64,000 nucleotides of DNA, from contig NZ_SMOD01000008.1 of the NCBI RefSeq assembly GCF_004353905.1, positions 62,001 through 126,000 of the forward strand. The letters run 5' to 3'. This DNA is from Paraburkholderia guartelaensis. Its GTDB lineage: Bacteria; Pseudomonadota; Gammaproteobacteria; Burkholderiales; Burkholderiaceae. Each line of letters starts with the position of its first letter. Within the stretch, counting starts at the first letter, position 1. The notes beneath the pieces were generated by a model. It was given only the letters and a program-made list of their open reading frames with translations, was not told where the DNA came from and did not search any database. The position numbers and the translations under genes were made by a program. Shown here one piece after another: positions 8,544 to 16,320 of this stretch.

Positions 8544-9275
8544 ATGGACATTCACGTGCTGCTTGTCGAGCCCGATCAGGCGTATCGGGACGACCTGCGT
8601 ACATACTTGCAGCGACAGCAGATCGCGGTGTCGGTGCTGTATGGCGTCGAGCGGCTTGAGCAGCGTCTTGCGCGAGAAACGCCTTCGCTCATCATCCTGC
8701 GGCACGACGCGCTCAGGATCGACGGCATTGCCACGCTGCGCGCGCTACGTGAACGCGGGTGGTTGACTCCCACCATCATCGTGAGCGAGTCCGCCGACGT
8801 CGCCGACAAGGTGCTCGCCTTCGAATTCGGCGCCAACGACTATATGGTCGATCCGTTCGATCCTCGCGAACTGCTCGCGCGCTTGCACCACGCGCTGCGC
8901 TGCAAGATCGACTATCCCGCGTCGCCGCGCAGGGAGACGAAGTACATCTTCGACGGATTCGAACTCGACGCCATCGACAATCAACTGTTCAGGGACGGCC
9001 TCAAGATTCCCGCGCCTCCCCTGGTTCTCGCTGTGCTCGCGGTGTTTGCTGCGAACCGCTTGCGGCCGCTTTCGCGTGAGCGCATCGTGAGCATGATCGA
9101 TCGCAATTCGTCGCTTCACGCGCGCAGCGTCGACGTTGTCGTCTTTCGTCTGCGCAAGCTGCTTGGCCTGTCGCCTTGCGGCCGCCAATATATTCAAACG
9201 CGTTACAGGGATGGTTATGTTTTTTGCCCTGACGACGCGCTTCCCGATCTGGACCAGGCTGCTGCCCGCGGATGA
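8544..9275 (+). CDS. orphan OmpR-like regulator with degenerate receiver
   Basis: A 243-residue protein starting at ATG 8544 behind AGAGGAAGGGACAG. Residues 1-120 align with a receiver domain (GANDYMVDPFDPRELLARL) and residues about 140-235 with an OmpR-type winged helix (LSRERIVSMIDR, SVDVVVFRLRKLL, YIQTRYRDGYVF). Key receiver residues are lost: the phospho-acceptor position is Arg53 (LIILRHDALRIDG), the invariant Lys is Asp103, and only Glu9 and Asp11 remain of the acidic pocket. It therefore probably cannot be phosphorylated in the normal way. No kinase is adjacent; baeS is divergent. Such pseudo-receivers usually act by dimerisation or ligand binding. The target is unknown. Confidence 0.88.
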   Translation: MDIHVLLVEPDQAYRDDLRTYLQRQQIAVSVLYGVERLEQRLARETPSLIILRHDALRIDGIATLRALRERGWLTPTIIVSESADVADKVLAFEFGANDYMVDPFDPRELLARLHHALRCKIDYPASPRRETKYIFDGFELDAIDNQLFRDGLKIPAPPLVLAVLAVFAANRLRPLSRERIVSMIDRNSSLHARSVDVVVFRLRKLLGLSPCGRQYIQTRYRDGYVFCPDDALPDLDQAAARG

Positions 9276-9298
9276 AAAAAACCCGGCGATTCGCCGGG
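9275..9298 (-). terminator. rho-independent terminator reading on the minus strand
   Basis: Stem CCCGGCG / CGCCGGG (9282-9288 and 9292-9298) with a three-base loop. On the minus strand it is followed at once by seven T residues (the A-run 9275-9281). On the plus strand there is no T-tract after it. It therefore terminates leftward transcription, yet no minus-strand gene lies between it and the plus-strand gene starting at 9563. Confidence 0.75.
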
Positions 9299-9400
9299 TA
9301 TGCAAAGGGTTTGAAGGTAAGGCACCCTTCATCCGCGGTCGAGGCCCACCGCGCAATGTCAGGCCAGGACCAGCGTAGCAGGTGACGTTGCATTCTCAAA
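9275..9400 (-). ncRNA. candidate structured small RNA ending at the minus-strand terminator
   Basis: Just upstream of the U7 terminator, on the same strand, lie two more perfect inverted repeats: AAGGGT/ACCCTT (9305-9310 with 9324-9329) and CGCGGT/ACCGCG (9334-9339 with 9348-9353). Three hairpins in about 80 bases ending in a classical terminator, in a 287-base gap with no credible reading frame, fit a small RNA of roughly 120 bases. Its 5' end is a guess; I see no convincing promoter and do not recognise the RNA family. The hairpins could instead belong to the 3' end of the preceding regulator mRNA. Confidence 0.4.
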
Positions 9401-9562
9401 CGCCGGAAACATTGCTATTTCTTAACGCGTAATGGGCCCCGTAACGCTCGAGCGCGTTGGCGTGGCGCGGAAGAAATGTGCAGAAAGATCACGTAACCCG
9501 AGAACTGCGCCGCAGTGGCAACATGCGTGTCCATAGCCGCAACCCGATCAGACACGTAACCG

Positions 9563-10528
9563 ATGCTACAACCCGCCCGCGTGAGTCACGCCCAGCACGA
9601 CACGCCTGCAGCGGGTCCTTCCTTTGCGCACGCGAAAGCACGCAACGCGGCATTTGTGATGTCGCCGGCGCTAGGGGATTCGCTGAATCTGCTGGTCATC
9701 GCGCACAACCTCGTGCGAGCGGGCTGGCGGGTGGAAATATTCGGAGATCACGCGTGGTCGCTTGCGCGCTGGTTCCCGCACCTGTCGATGAACCCGGCGC
9801 TCAGCGAGGAAGAAGCACGCGATCGGCTGGCGAGCTTCGACGTCGTGGTGCAGATGCACCGGGACCGGCCGTTCAAGGATCTGCGTGCATGGCATTCGGG
9901 CTTCGTCGACCTGCACGATATCGAATACGCCGATGACGGCCGGTGCATGGCGCACCGCTTTGCAGCGTTCGCGGTGACTCATTTCGGATTGCAAACCGTA
10001 GAGACATCGAACGGCATTCGCGCGCCGCGAGAGTTTCAGCAACGCCGTTACGCCCAACGCGTGGCGGTGCATCCGGAGGCCAGCACGGCCGACAAGCGCT
10101 GGCTGGCAAACCGCTTCATTGGCTTGTCCCGGCGTTTGAGTGGGGAGGGCTTTGCGCCTGAGTTCGTGGTTGCCGAGAGCGAACGCTCGCACTGGTTGAA
10201 GCATGCCGACGTAGCACCGCCGTTGCGCTCGTTTCGCAATGCGGCCTATCTTGCAGCGTGGCTCTACGAATCGGGCTGGTTTATCGGCAACGATTCGGGC
10301 CTCGGGCATCTCGCTTCGGCGCTCGGTATTCCGACGCTGACCGTATTTCGCCGGCGACGCGTCGCGCAACGCTGGCGCCCCGGCTTTCAGCGCGGTGAGA
10401 TCGTGCTGCCGCCGTGGTGGGTGCCGACCGCAGGACTCAAGGAAAAATGGTGGCGCGAAAGCATCTCGGTGAGACGCGTGCAGCGCGCGTTTCGGGTATT
10501 GCGGGAGCGCGTGGCGTCGAATACCTGA
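9563..10528 (+). CDS. glycosyltransferase family 9 (heptosyltransferase-like)
   Basis: A 321-residue protein of the ADP-heptose:LPS heptosyltransferase superfamily. The N-terminal half has the GDSLNLLVIAHNLVRAGWRV nucleotide-fold start; the C-terminal half has the family motif FIGNDSGLGHLASALGIPTL and TVF, which binds the nucleotide-sugar donor. A 30-residue N-terminal extension precedes the fold, so a start nearer residue 33 is possible; the ATG used has only a weak ribosome site. It is the first of three glycosyltransferase genes in one direction, and is a paralogue of the next one. A role in LPS core or another surface glycan is likely, but the sugar is unknown. Confidence 0.85.
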   Translation: MLQPARVSHAQHDTPAAGPSFAHAKARNAAFVMSPALGDSLNLLVIAHNLVRAGWRVEIFGDHAWSLARWFPHLSMNPALSEEEARDRLASFDVVVQMHRDRPFKDLRAWHSGFVDLHDIEYADDGRCMAHRFAAFAVTHFGLQTVETSNGIRAPREFQQRRYAQRVAVHPEASTADKRWLANRFIGLSRRLSGEGFAPEFVVAESERSHWLKHADVAPPLRSFRNAAYLAAWLYESGWFIGNDSGLGHLASALGIPTLTVFRRRRVAQRWRPGFQRGEIVLPPWWVPTAGLKEKWWRESISVRRVQRAFRVLRERVASNT

Positions 10529-10639
10529 AGCCTGCATCGCAATAAATGCGCGGTGGCGTTCACTACGAATGCCGAATGGAAAGTTAGCGTTACTAACGTA
10601 GTACGTGCAGAAATATTTGGACTCAACTTTCGTACAAAA

Positions 10640-11512
10640 ATGAAATTCCAGATTCAGGGCAGTGTTGCAGTGGCGTTGCCGCCGCCGATCGGCGACAGCC
10701 TCATCGGGCTCGTGCTCGTCAACAACCTCATTCGGAATGGCTACCGTCCCATCGTGTTTGGCTGGGTAGCCGAGCAGCTCGAGGCCTGGTTTCCGCATAT
10801 GACGGTCGGGTATCAGGCGGCGTATGCGGGCGCTTTCGATACGGTGATCGAACTGCGTCCGACCGAGTTCGGACCGATGCTGAGCCACACCGGCAAGACG
10901 TTTCGTCTGGCTGAACTGCCCGAATACGGCGGCGGGAAGCACATGGTCGATCGCATTGTCGATATCGCCGCGAATGTGTTCGGGTTGCGCGACGTGACGC
11001 ATTCGAACGGCCTCGTCGTGCCGCCTGGCGTGCAGCGTGGCCGTTTCGCGGATCGTGTCGTGATCCATCCGACCGGCAGCCATCGGGAAAAAATGTGGAG
11101 CCGCGATAAGTTTCTCGCGCTCGCACACGAACTCAAACGCGCTCAGTTGCATCCGAGCTTTCTCGTTGCGCCCGGCGAGTTTGCCGCCTGGCGGGAAAGC
11201 ACGGTGCAAGGGCACGAAGTTCACTCGCTGCCGCGACTCGAAGACGTGGCGATGTGGATTGCCGAGTCGGCGTGGTTCATCGGCAACGACTCGGGCTTGG
11301 GCCACCTCGCTTCATCGATCGGTGTCCCCACGCTCACGCTTTTCATGCGCCGCGGCCTCGCACGTACGTGGCACCCCTGCTGGGGACCCGGCCAGATCGT
11401 ATTGCCGCCCAACGTCATACCGTTCGGCAATCTCAAGGAGCTGCTTTGGACGAAGCTGCTCAGCGTAAGCCGTGTGATGGCGCACTTTCAGGCGTTGCAG
11501 TCGCGCTCATGA
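10640..11512 (+). CDS. glycosyltransferase family 9, paralogue of the preceding gene
   Basis: A 290-residue protein starting at ATG 10640 (MKFQIQGSVAVALPPPIGDS); an earlier in-frame GTG at 10553 would add 29 residues that do not resemble the family. It shares with its neighbour the GDSLIGLVLVNNLIRNGYRP start and the donor-site motif FIGNDSGLGHLASSIGVPTL. The two proteins are clearly duplicates that have diverged, which suggests they add successive or alternative sugars. The GT4 gene follows after 67 bases. Confidence 0.85.
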   Translation: MKFQIQGSVAVALPPPIGDSLIGLVLVNNLIRNGYRPIVFGWVAEQLEAWFPHMTVGYQAAYAGAFDTVIELRPTEFGPMLSHTGKTFRLAELPEYGGGKHMVDRIVDIAANVFGLRDVTHSNGLVVPPGVQRGRFADRVVIHPTGSHREKMWSRDKFLALAHELKRAQLHPSFLVAPGEFAAWRESTVQGHEVHSLPRLEDVAMWIAESAWFIGNDSGLGHLASSIGVPTLTLFMRRGLARTWHPCWGPGQIVLPPNVIPFGNLKELLWTKLLSVSRVMAHFQALQSRS

Positions 11513-11579
11513 GCACAAGCCGTACAAAGCGGCCCTGCTTGAAGTACTGGATCGGCCAATTTTAGAGGAGCGGATCCCG

Positions 11580-12692
11580 ATGAAACTCGGTGTTTCCTGC
11601 AACGTCATGAAGCATAGCGGCGGCATGGAGCGCTACGCGAGAGATCTTGCGCGCGGCATTGCCGAGCGCGGCTTTCGACCCGCCTATTTCGCGCGGAAAC
11701 TCGACCACGCGCTGCCTGAATATGCGATGGTCGAGCCGCATCGTATCAACGTGTCGTTTCTGCCGGGCAAACTGCGCGACGCCTGGTTCTCGTGGCGTCT
11801 GCGCAGCGCGAAGCGTGTAGCCGACGTGGACGTCATGATCGGCTGCAACCGTGTCGACAGTTCGGATATCGCAGTGTGTGGCGGCACCCATCGCGGGTTT
11901 CTCCGCGCAACAGGCCGCAGACTCAAGCTGACCGACCGTTGGCAGATTGCGCTGGAAGAGCGCCTCTATGCCAATGCGGCGATCATCCTCGCGCATTCAC
12001 CGTTGATGCGTGACGAACTGATCGAACTGTACGGGATCGACGAAGCCAGAGTGCGCATCCTGCGTCCCCCGGTCGATACGGCGCGTTTCACGCCCGTCGA
12101 TGCGGCTGCTCGTGCCGCGCTGCGCAAGCGGCTCGGTTTCCAGGACAACGAGTGCGTGTTGCTCTTTCCTTCGAGCAGTCATGTGCGCAAGGGACTCCCG
12201 CTCATCGAAGCCGCTGTGCGAGACTTGAAGGAACCCGTCGTCGTCGCAGTGGCGGGCCGCCCGGTGGCCAGTCTCTTGCCAAATGTGCGTTACATCGGCT
12301 TTCAGCGCGAAATCGAAGACTGTTATCGCGCGGCGGACTTCACGATCCTGGCTTCCGCCTATGAGCCTTTCGGGCTGGTGGGTATCGAATCCGTCATGTG
12401 TGGCACGCCGGTGATCATGCCGTCGACGATGGGGTGCTGCGATGTGATTGCGGCGCATGCGAAACACGTCTTCGAACGGGGAGATGTGCGATCGCTGCGC
12501 GAGACGATCAGGCGCGCAATCGCGAGCCGGCTTGGCGGAGAGAACCCCAACGAGAACGGGCAAGCCGTGCTCTACGACGCCAGCGTGGCCGGGCACGTCG
12601 ACTCGCTGCTTTCGCTGGCCAGCCAGGTTCACACGGGGTGGAGTATCAGCCCGTTGGCGCCTTATGCGGCGCCGCTTCGGCGCTTGGTCTGA
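11580..12692 (+). CDS. glycosyltransferase family 4 (group 1)
   Basis: A 370-residue GT-B fold enzyme. The ribosome site GAGGAG lies about ten bases before the ATG. N-terminal acceptor half: GVSCNVMKHSGGMERYARDL, the family glycine loop. C-terminal donor half: LLFPSSSHVRKGLPLI and the retaining-GT E-x7-E motif in EPFGLVGIESVMCGTPVI. It transfers a sugar from a nucleotide donor, probably to a surface glycan such as LPS core, together with the two GT9 enzymes upstream. It ends 10 bases before the convergent transglutaminase gene. Confidence 0.87.
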   Translation: MKLGVSCNVMKHSGGMERYARDLARGIAERGFRPAYFARKLDHALPEYAMVEPHRINVSFLPGKLRDAWFSWRLRSAKRVADVDVMIGCNRVDSSDIAVCGGTHRGFLRATGRRLKLTDRWQIALEERLYANAAIILAHSPLMRDELIELYGIDEARVRILRPPVDTARFTPVDAAARAALRKRLGFQDNECVLLFPSSSHVRKGLPLIEAAVRDLKEPVVVAVAGRPVASLLPNVRYIGFQREIEDCYRAADFTILASAYEPFGLVGIESVMCGTPVIMPSTMGCCDVIAAHAKHVFERGDVRSLRETIRRAIASRLGGENPNENGQAVLYDASVAGHVDSLLSLASQVHTGWSISPLAPYAAPLRRLV

Positions 12693-12701
12693 GCGCCGCT
12701 G

Positions 12702-13613
12702 CTATTGAGCGTTCACGTTGACCGCCACATCCACCTGATGCGCGCCCCCGCCAAGAATGACGCCGCGCAGGAGCGACACGTCGGTGTAATCGCGGCCGAT
12801 GGCTAGCGTCACGTGGCCCTGATCGGCGAGCACGTCGTTGGTCGGATCGAGATCGATCCAGCCGGCTGACGATACTGACGGTGCAGACGGCGCCGAAGGC
12901 ACGTAGAGCGATACCCACGCATGCGAGGCGTCCGCGCCGATCATCGGTTGGGCGCCTTCAGGCGGGTCGTTGCGCAGATAGCCGCTCACATAACGCACGG
13001 CGAGCCCGATCGAGCGCAGGCAGCCGATCATCACCTGGGCGAAGTCCTGACACACGCCGTGGCGCAGTTCGAAGGCGCGCGCGGCGGGTGTGTCGAACGA
13101 CGTTGCCGAAGGACGGTACGCGAAATTGGCGTGGATGCGATGCATCAGGTCGATCGCGCCGGCCAGAACCGGGGCGCCGGGCGTGAAACTCTCCAGCGCG
13201 TAAGCACGCAATTCCGGCAGCAAGGTGATATTCGGCGAGGCGAAGCAAAATTCGGACTCCGCATGAAAGGCGCCGCCCGCCGTGTAACGCAGCATGCGCG
13301 CGACGTCTTCCCAGGCCGGCGTGCCGTCTGCGTCGAGCGTCGCGTAGCGCGGCGTGAGCAGTACGCTCGTCTCGCTCGTCATCTGCAAGTAGTCGTGCGG
13401 CGCGTCGAACGAGAAGTAAAGAACCTCGTTGCCGAAGGCGTCGCGGCGGATCGTCTGATACGACGGCGCGGGTTCGATACGCTCGCGATGCGCGAGCACG
13501 CGCTGCCACGGAAGGTCGAGCGGGCGGATGGTCGCGAGATGCTGCGCGGTCTCGACGAGCGTCGAATAGCGGTAGGTCGTGCGGTGCGTGACCGCGAGGC
13601 GCGTGCCGTTCAT
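12702..13613 (-). CDS. transglutaminase-like cysteine protease/amidase, stand-alone
   Basis: A 303-residue protein with the bacterial transglutaminase-like N-terminal beta domain (residues 1-90, beginning RLAVTHRTTYRYSTLVETAQ) and a papain-fold core with the full catalytic triad: Cys188 in ELRHGVCQDFAQ, His231 in DASHAWVSLY, Asp256 in GWIDLDPTND. Bacterial members are thought to hydrolyse or form amide bonds rather than cross-link proteins. The start overlaps the stop of the upstream ATP-grasp/alpha-E gene by 4 bases, so both are translated from one message. This gene is last in the minus-strand set of three (DUF2126, ATP-grasp/alpha-E, transglutaminase). Confidence 0.92.
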   Translation of the reverse strand: MNGTRLAVTHRTTYRYSTLVETAQHLATIRPLDLPWQRVLAHRERIEPAPSYQTIRRDAFGNEVLYFSFDAPHDYLQMTSETSVLLTPRYATLDADGTPAWEDVARMLRYTAGGAFHAESEFCFASPNITLLPELRAYALESFTPGAPVLAGAIDLMHRIHANFAYRPSATSFDTPAARAFELRHGVCQDFAQVMIGCLRSIGLAVRYVSGYLRNDPPEGAQPMIGADASHAWVSLYVPSAPSAPSVSSAGWIDLDPTNDVLADQGHVTLAIGRDYTDVSLLRGVILGGGAHQVDVAVNVNAQ

Positions 13614-16243
13614 GACCAGACCTGTGCGGCGAGCGGCGCGGCGTGGCTGAACCAGCGCGCGCTGATCTCGTTCGACATCGCGGCCATGCGCTCGGCGAGA
13701 CTGTCACACAGCGCGGTGAGCGCAGGATAGCGGCCGTCGTCGCCGGGCTCGCACAGCGCCTCCAGCGTCGGCAGTGCCTCGACGGGCGCGAGCTGCGAGG
13801 CGAACGGCTCGCGCTTGGGGCCGCGCGCCGCCTGGGCGATTTCGTCGAGCCGCGCCCGCAGCCGCGCGTAGACGCCGTAGAGGCCGCGCGGATTGGTCGG
13901 GTCGGTCACGATCACGTCGAGCAGGGCAGGCACTTCGAGTCGCCCCGGATACAGCGAGCGATACGTGAGCGTGCTGTCGAACAGTTGCAGCAGCACGTCG
14001 AAGCCCGCGGGCGTGGCGAGCGTGCGTTCGTGCGCGGCGATACGGAGCATGGTGGCCAACGCGGCCACGCGTTCGATATGGCGCCCCGCAAACAGCAAGC
14101 GCCAGGCTTCGTCGCGGGTCATGCGGTCGCCCTGGCAGCCGCTGATGGCGCTCAACTGCGTGGCGAGCGCATCGAGCGCGCCCATCAGCGCCATGCGGTC
14201 GTACGGCGTGGGACGCCTGAATTCGATTGCCGCTCCCTGACGCGCGGCCGCAGGCACGAGTGAAAGCGCCTGAAGCGCATCGCGGAAGTCGTTGCGCGAG
14301 GCGAGCACAGTGCGCCAGTGATCGTTCGACAGCCGGCCGCGAATCTCGCCGCACGCATACGCCTGGCTCGCGAGCGTGCGGCCGATGCCCGTTGCGCCGG
14401 CATTCTCGTGCAGATTGGCTACGAGTGAGCGCTCGAAGTCGTCGAGGCTGCGCCGGGCTTCGCTGACCGTGGCGGGCACGAGCCCGTTGGCGGCGGCCAG
14501 TTCGACGAAGGTGCCAAACAACTCTTCGGCGTCGCTGCCTTCGAGCGAACCGAGAATCAGCCTGCACAGGCGCACGCCGTTTTCGGCGCGCTCGCCATAA
14601 CGCCCCGCCCAGAACAGGTTCTCCGCCGAGCGGCTCGGCACGCGGCGGCGCTCGCGGCGCAGTTCACCCGGCTTGATGGGGCTCGGCAGGAGCGTGAAGG
14701 TCGAACCGGGCTGGCTCGACAGCACCCAGGTATCCACGCTGCTGCCGCCCATCTGCATCGATACGGATTCCTGATGTTCGGCTGCCAGGCGCGTGAAGCC
14801 GCCAGGCAGCACACGCCAGCCGCATTCCTGGTCGGCAATCGCGTAGACGCGCAGCACGGCAGGCCGCGCGCCGAGCATGCCCGCACCGGCCTCGTAGCGC
14901 GGCGTGTAGCTGTAGCGCAGCGGCTGCTGGACCGTGAAGGCGTCGGGCAACTGCTCGATGCGCTCGCGCCAGTCGGCGAGCGTTTGCACGCCCGCGGCGA
15001 GTCCGGGCGGCGCGGACGACCCGTTCGCCGCGCCTGGCCACGTCGGCACGAGCAGCGCCTCGGGCACCTGCGCGAGCGCGTCGCGCCAGGCCGCGTCTTC
15101 GCCGCACCACCAGGTCGCGATGCCCGGCAGCGCAAGCTCCTCGCCGAGCAGCGCCTGCGCGATGCCTGGCATGAAGCCGTGCAGCGCAGGCGATTCGACG
15201 AAGCCCGCGCCGGGCACGTTCGAGACCATCACGTTGCCCGCGCGCATGACCTGCAGCAGGCCCGGCACGCCGATGGTCGAGTCGGCGCGTAGCTCGACCG
15301 GGTCGCAAAACGTATCGTCGAGGCGGCGCAACACGGCGTGCACGCGCTCCAGCCCGTCCAGCGTTTTAAGGTACAGCATGTCGTCGCGCACCGTGAGGTC
15401 CTTGCCCTCGACGAGCGTGAGTCCGAGGTAGCGCGCGAGGAACACGTGCTCGAAGTAAGTCTCGCTGAACGGCCCCGGCGTGAGCAGCACGATATGCGCA
15501 GACGCGCCGCTCACGCTGCGCTCGTCGGCGCTCATGATTGCGCGTGCGGCCGCCGCGAGCGTGGCGATGAGCTGCGAATAGGACGGTGCGAGACGGTGCA
15601 CCCGCATGGTGCGAAACGGCTCGGCGAAGAGGCTCGAGACGATGAGCCGGTTTTCCAGCAGATAGCCGAGCCCCGAGGGCGCTTCCGTGCGGTGCGAGAC
15701 GACGGTCCACTGGCCTTCGGGCGAGCGCGCGAGGTCGAGCGCGACGATTTGCAGATACTGGCGGTCGGGCGGCACGAAGCCTTTCACTGCGCGCAGATAG
15801 CCCGGGTGGCCGAACACCAGCGCGGGCGGCAGCAGGCCGCGCGCGAGCAGCGTTTGCGGCCCGTAGATATCGGCGACGATCTCGTTGAGCAGGCGCGCGC
15901 GCTGCGCGGCGCCGCGCTCGATCTGCGCCCATTCGGCTTCGTCGATGATGAACGGCAGCACGTCGAGCGCCCACGGCCGCGGTCCGCCCGAGTCCGCGTA
16001 GACGTTATAGGTGATGTCGTTCTCGCGCACCTGGCGCGCGACCGACGCCGCCGCGCCGTCGAATCCCGCCACGCCCGGCTTGCCGAGCAGCCCGAAGAAC
16101 TGCCGCCACGGCTCGCGCAGCTCGCCTTCTGCCGTTTGCAGCTCGTCCCAGTGTCCGCCGCGCACCGGCAGCGTGCGCAGCGGCGCGCCCGCCTGCTCGT
16201 CGCTGGCGGAGGAATCGAATGGCAGGGTGGATTGGGTCGGCAA
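13610..16243 (-). CDS. circularly permuted ATP-grasp fused to alpha-E domain
   Basis: An 877-residue fusion. Residues about 60-480 are a circularly permuted type 2 ATP-grasp (DUF404/DUF407 type), with NDITYNVYADSGGPRPWALD, YLLENRLIVSSLFAEPFR, LLTPGPFSETYFEHVFLARY and SNVPGAGFVESPALHGFMPG. Residues about 520-860 are an alpha-E helical domain, starting SRSAENLFWAGRYGERAENG. In most genomes these are two adjacent genes. ATP-grasp enzymes ligate a carboxylate to an amine using ATP; the substrate here is unknown. The first available start after the upstream stop is TTG 16243 with no clear ribosome site, so the start is uncertain. It lies between the DUF2126 and transglutaminase genes. Confidence 0.9.
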   Translation of the reverse strand: MPTQSTLPFDSSASDEQAGAPLRTLPVRGGHWDELQTAEGELREPWRQFFGLLGKPGVAGFDGAAASVARQVRENDITYNVYADSGGPRPWALDVLPFIIDEAEWAQIERGAAQRARLLNEIVADIYGPQTLLARGLLPPALVFGHPGYLRAVKGFVPPDRQYLQIVALDLARSPEGQWTVVSHRTEAPSGLGYLLENRLIVSSLFAEPFRTMRVHRLAPSYSQLIATLAAAARAIMSADERSVSGASAHIVLLTPGPFSETYFEHVFLARYLGLTLVEGKDLTVRDDMLYLKTLDGLERVHAVLRRLDDTFCDPVELRADSTIGVPGLLQVMRAGNVMVSNVPGAGFVESPALHGFMPGIAQALLGEELALPGIATWWCGEDAAWRDALAQVPEALLVPTWPGAANGSSAPPGLAAGVQTLADWRERIEQLPDAFTVQQPLRYSYTPRYEAGAGMLGARPAVLRVYAIADQECGWRVLPGGFTRLAAEHQESVSMQMGGSSVDTWVLSSQPGSTFTLLPSPIKPGELRRERRRVPSRSAENLFWAGRYGERAENGVRLCRLILGSLEGSDAEELFGTFVELAAANGLVPATVSEARRSLDDFERSLVANLHENAGATGIGRTLASQAYACGEIRGRLSNDHWRTVLASRNDFRDALQALSLVPAAARQGAAIEFRRPTPYDRMALMGALDALATQLSAISGCQGDRMTRDEAWRLLFAGRHIERVAALATMLRIAAHERTLATPAGFDVLLQLFDSTLTYRSLYPGRLEVPALLDVIVTDPTNPRGLYGVYARLRARLDEIAQAARGPKREPFASQLAPVEALPTLEALCEPGDDGRYPALTALCDSLAERMAAMSNEISARWFSHAAPLAAQVWS

Positions 16244-16260
16244 GATCGTGGGTCGTGGCA

Positions 16261-16284
16261 GCGCGCCTCACTCGCGAGGCGCGC
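16261..16284. repeat. hairpin between the DUF2126 and ATP-grasp/alpha-E genes
   Basis: A nine-base inverted repeat, GCGCGCCTC / GAGGCGCGC, with loop ACTCGC fills the 77-base gap between the two minus-strand genes. No T-tract follows on the minus strand, so it is not a classical terminator; it may stabilise or attenuate the message. Confidence 0.45.
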
Positions 16285-16320
16285 TTTCGGTTAGGGCTCT
16301 TGACGGGTTATCGGCCGCAA

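Noticed and set aside
9671..11305. 544-codon open frame on the minus strand
   Set aside because: It runs across two GT9 genes in antisense and has no recognisable motif or ribosome site.
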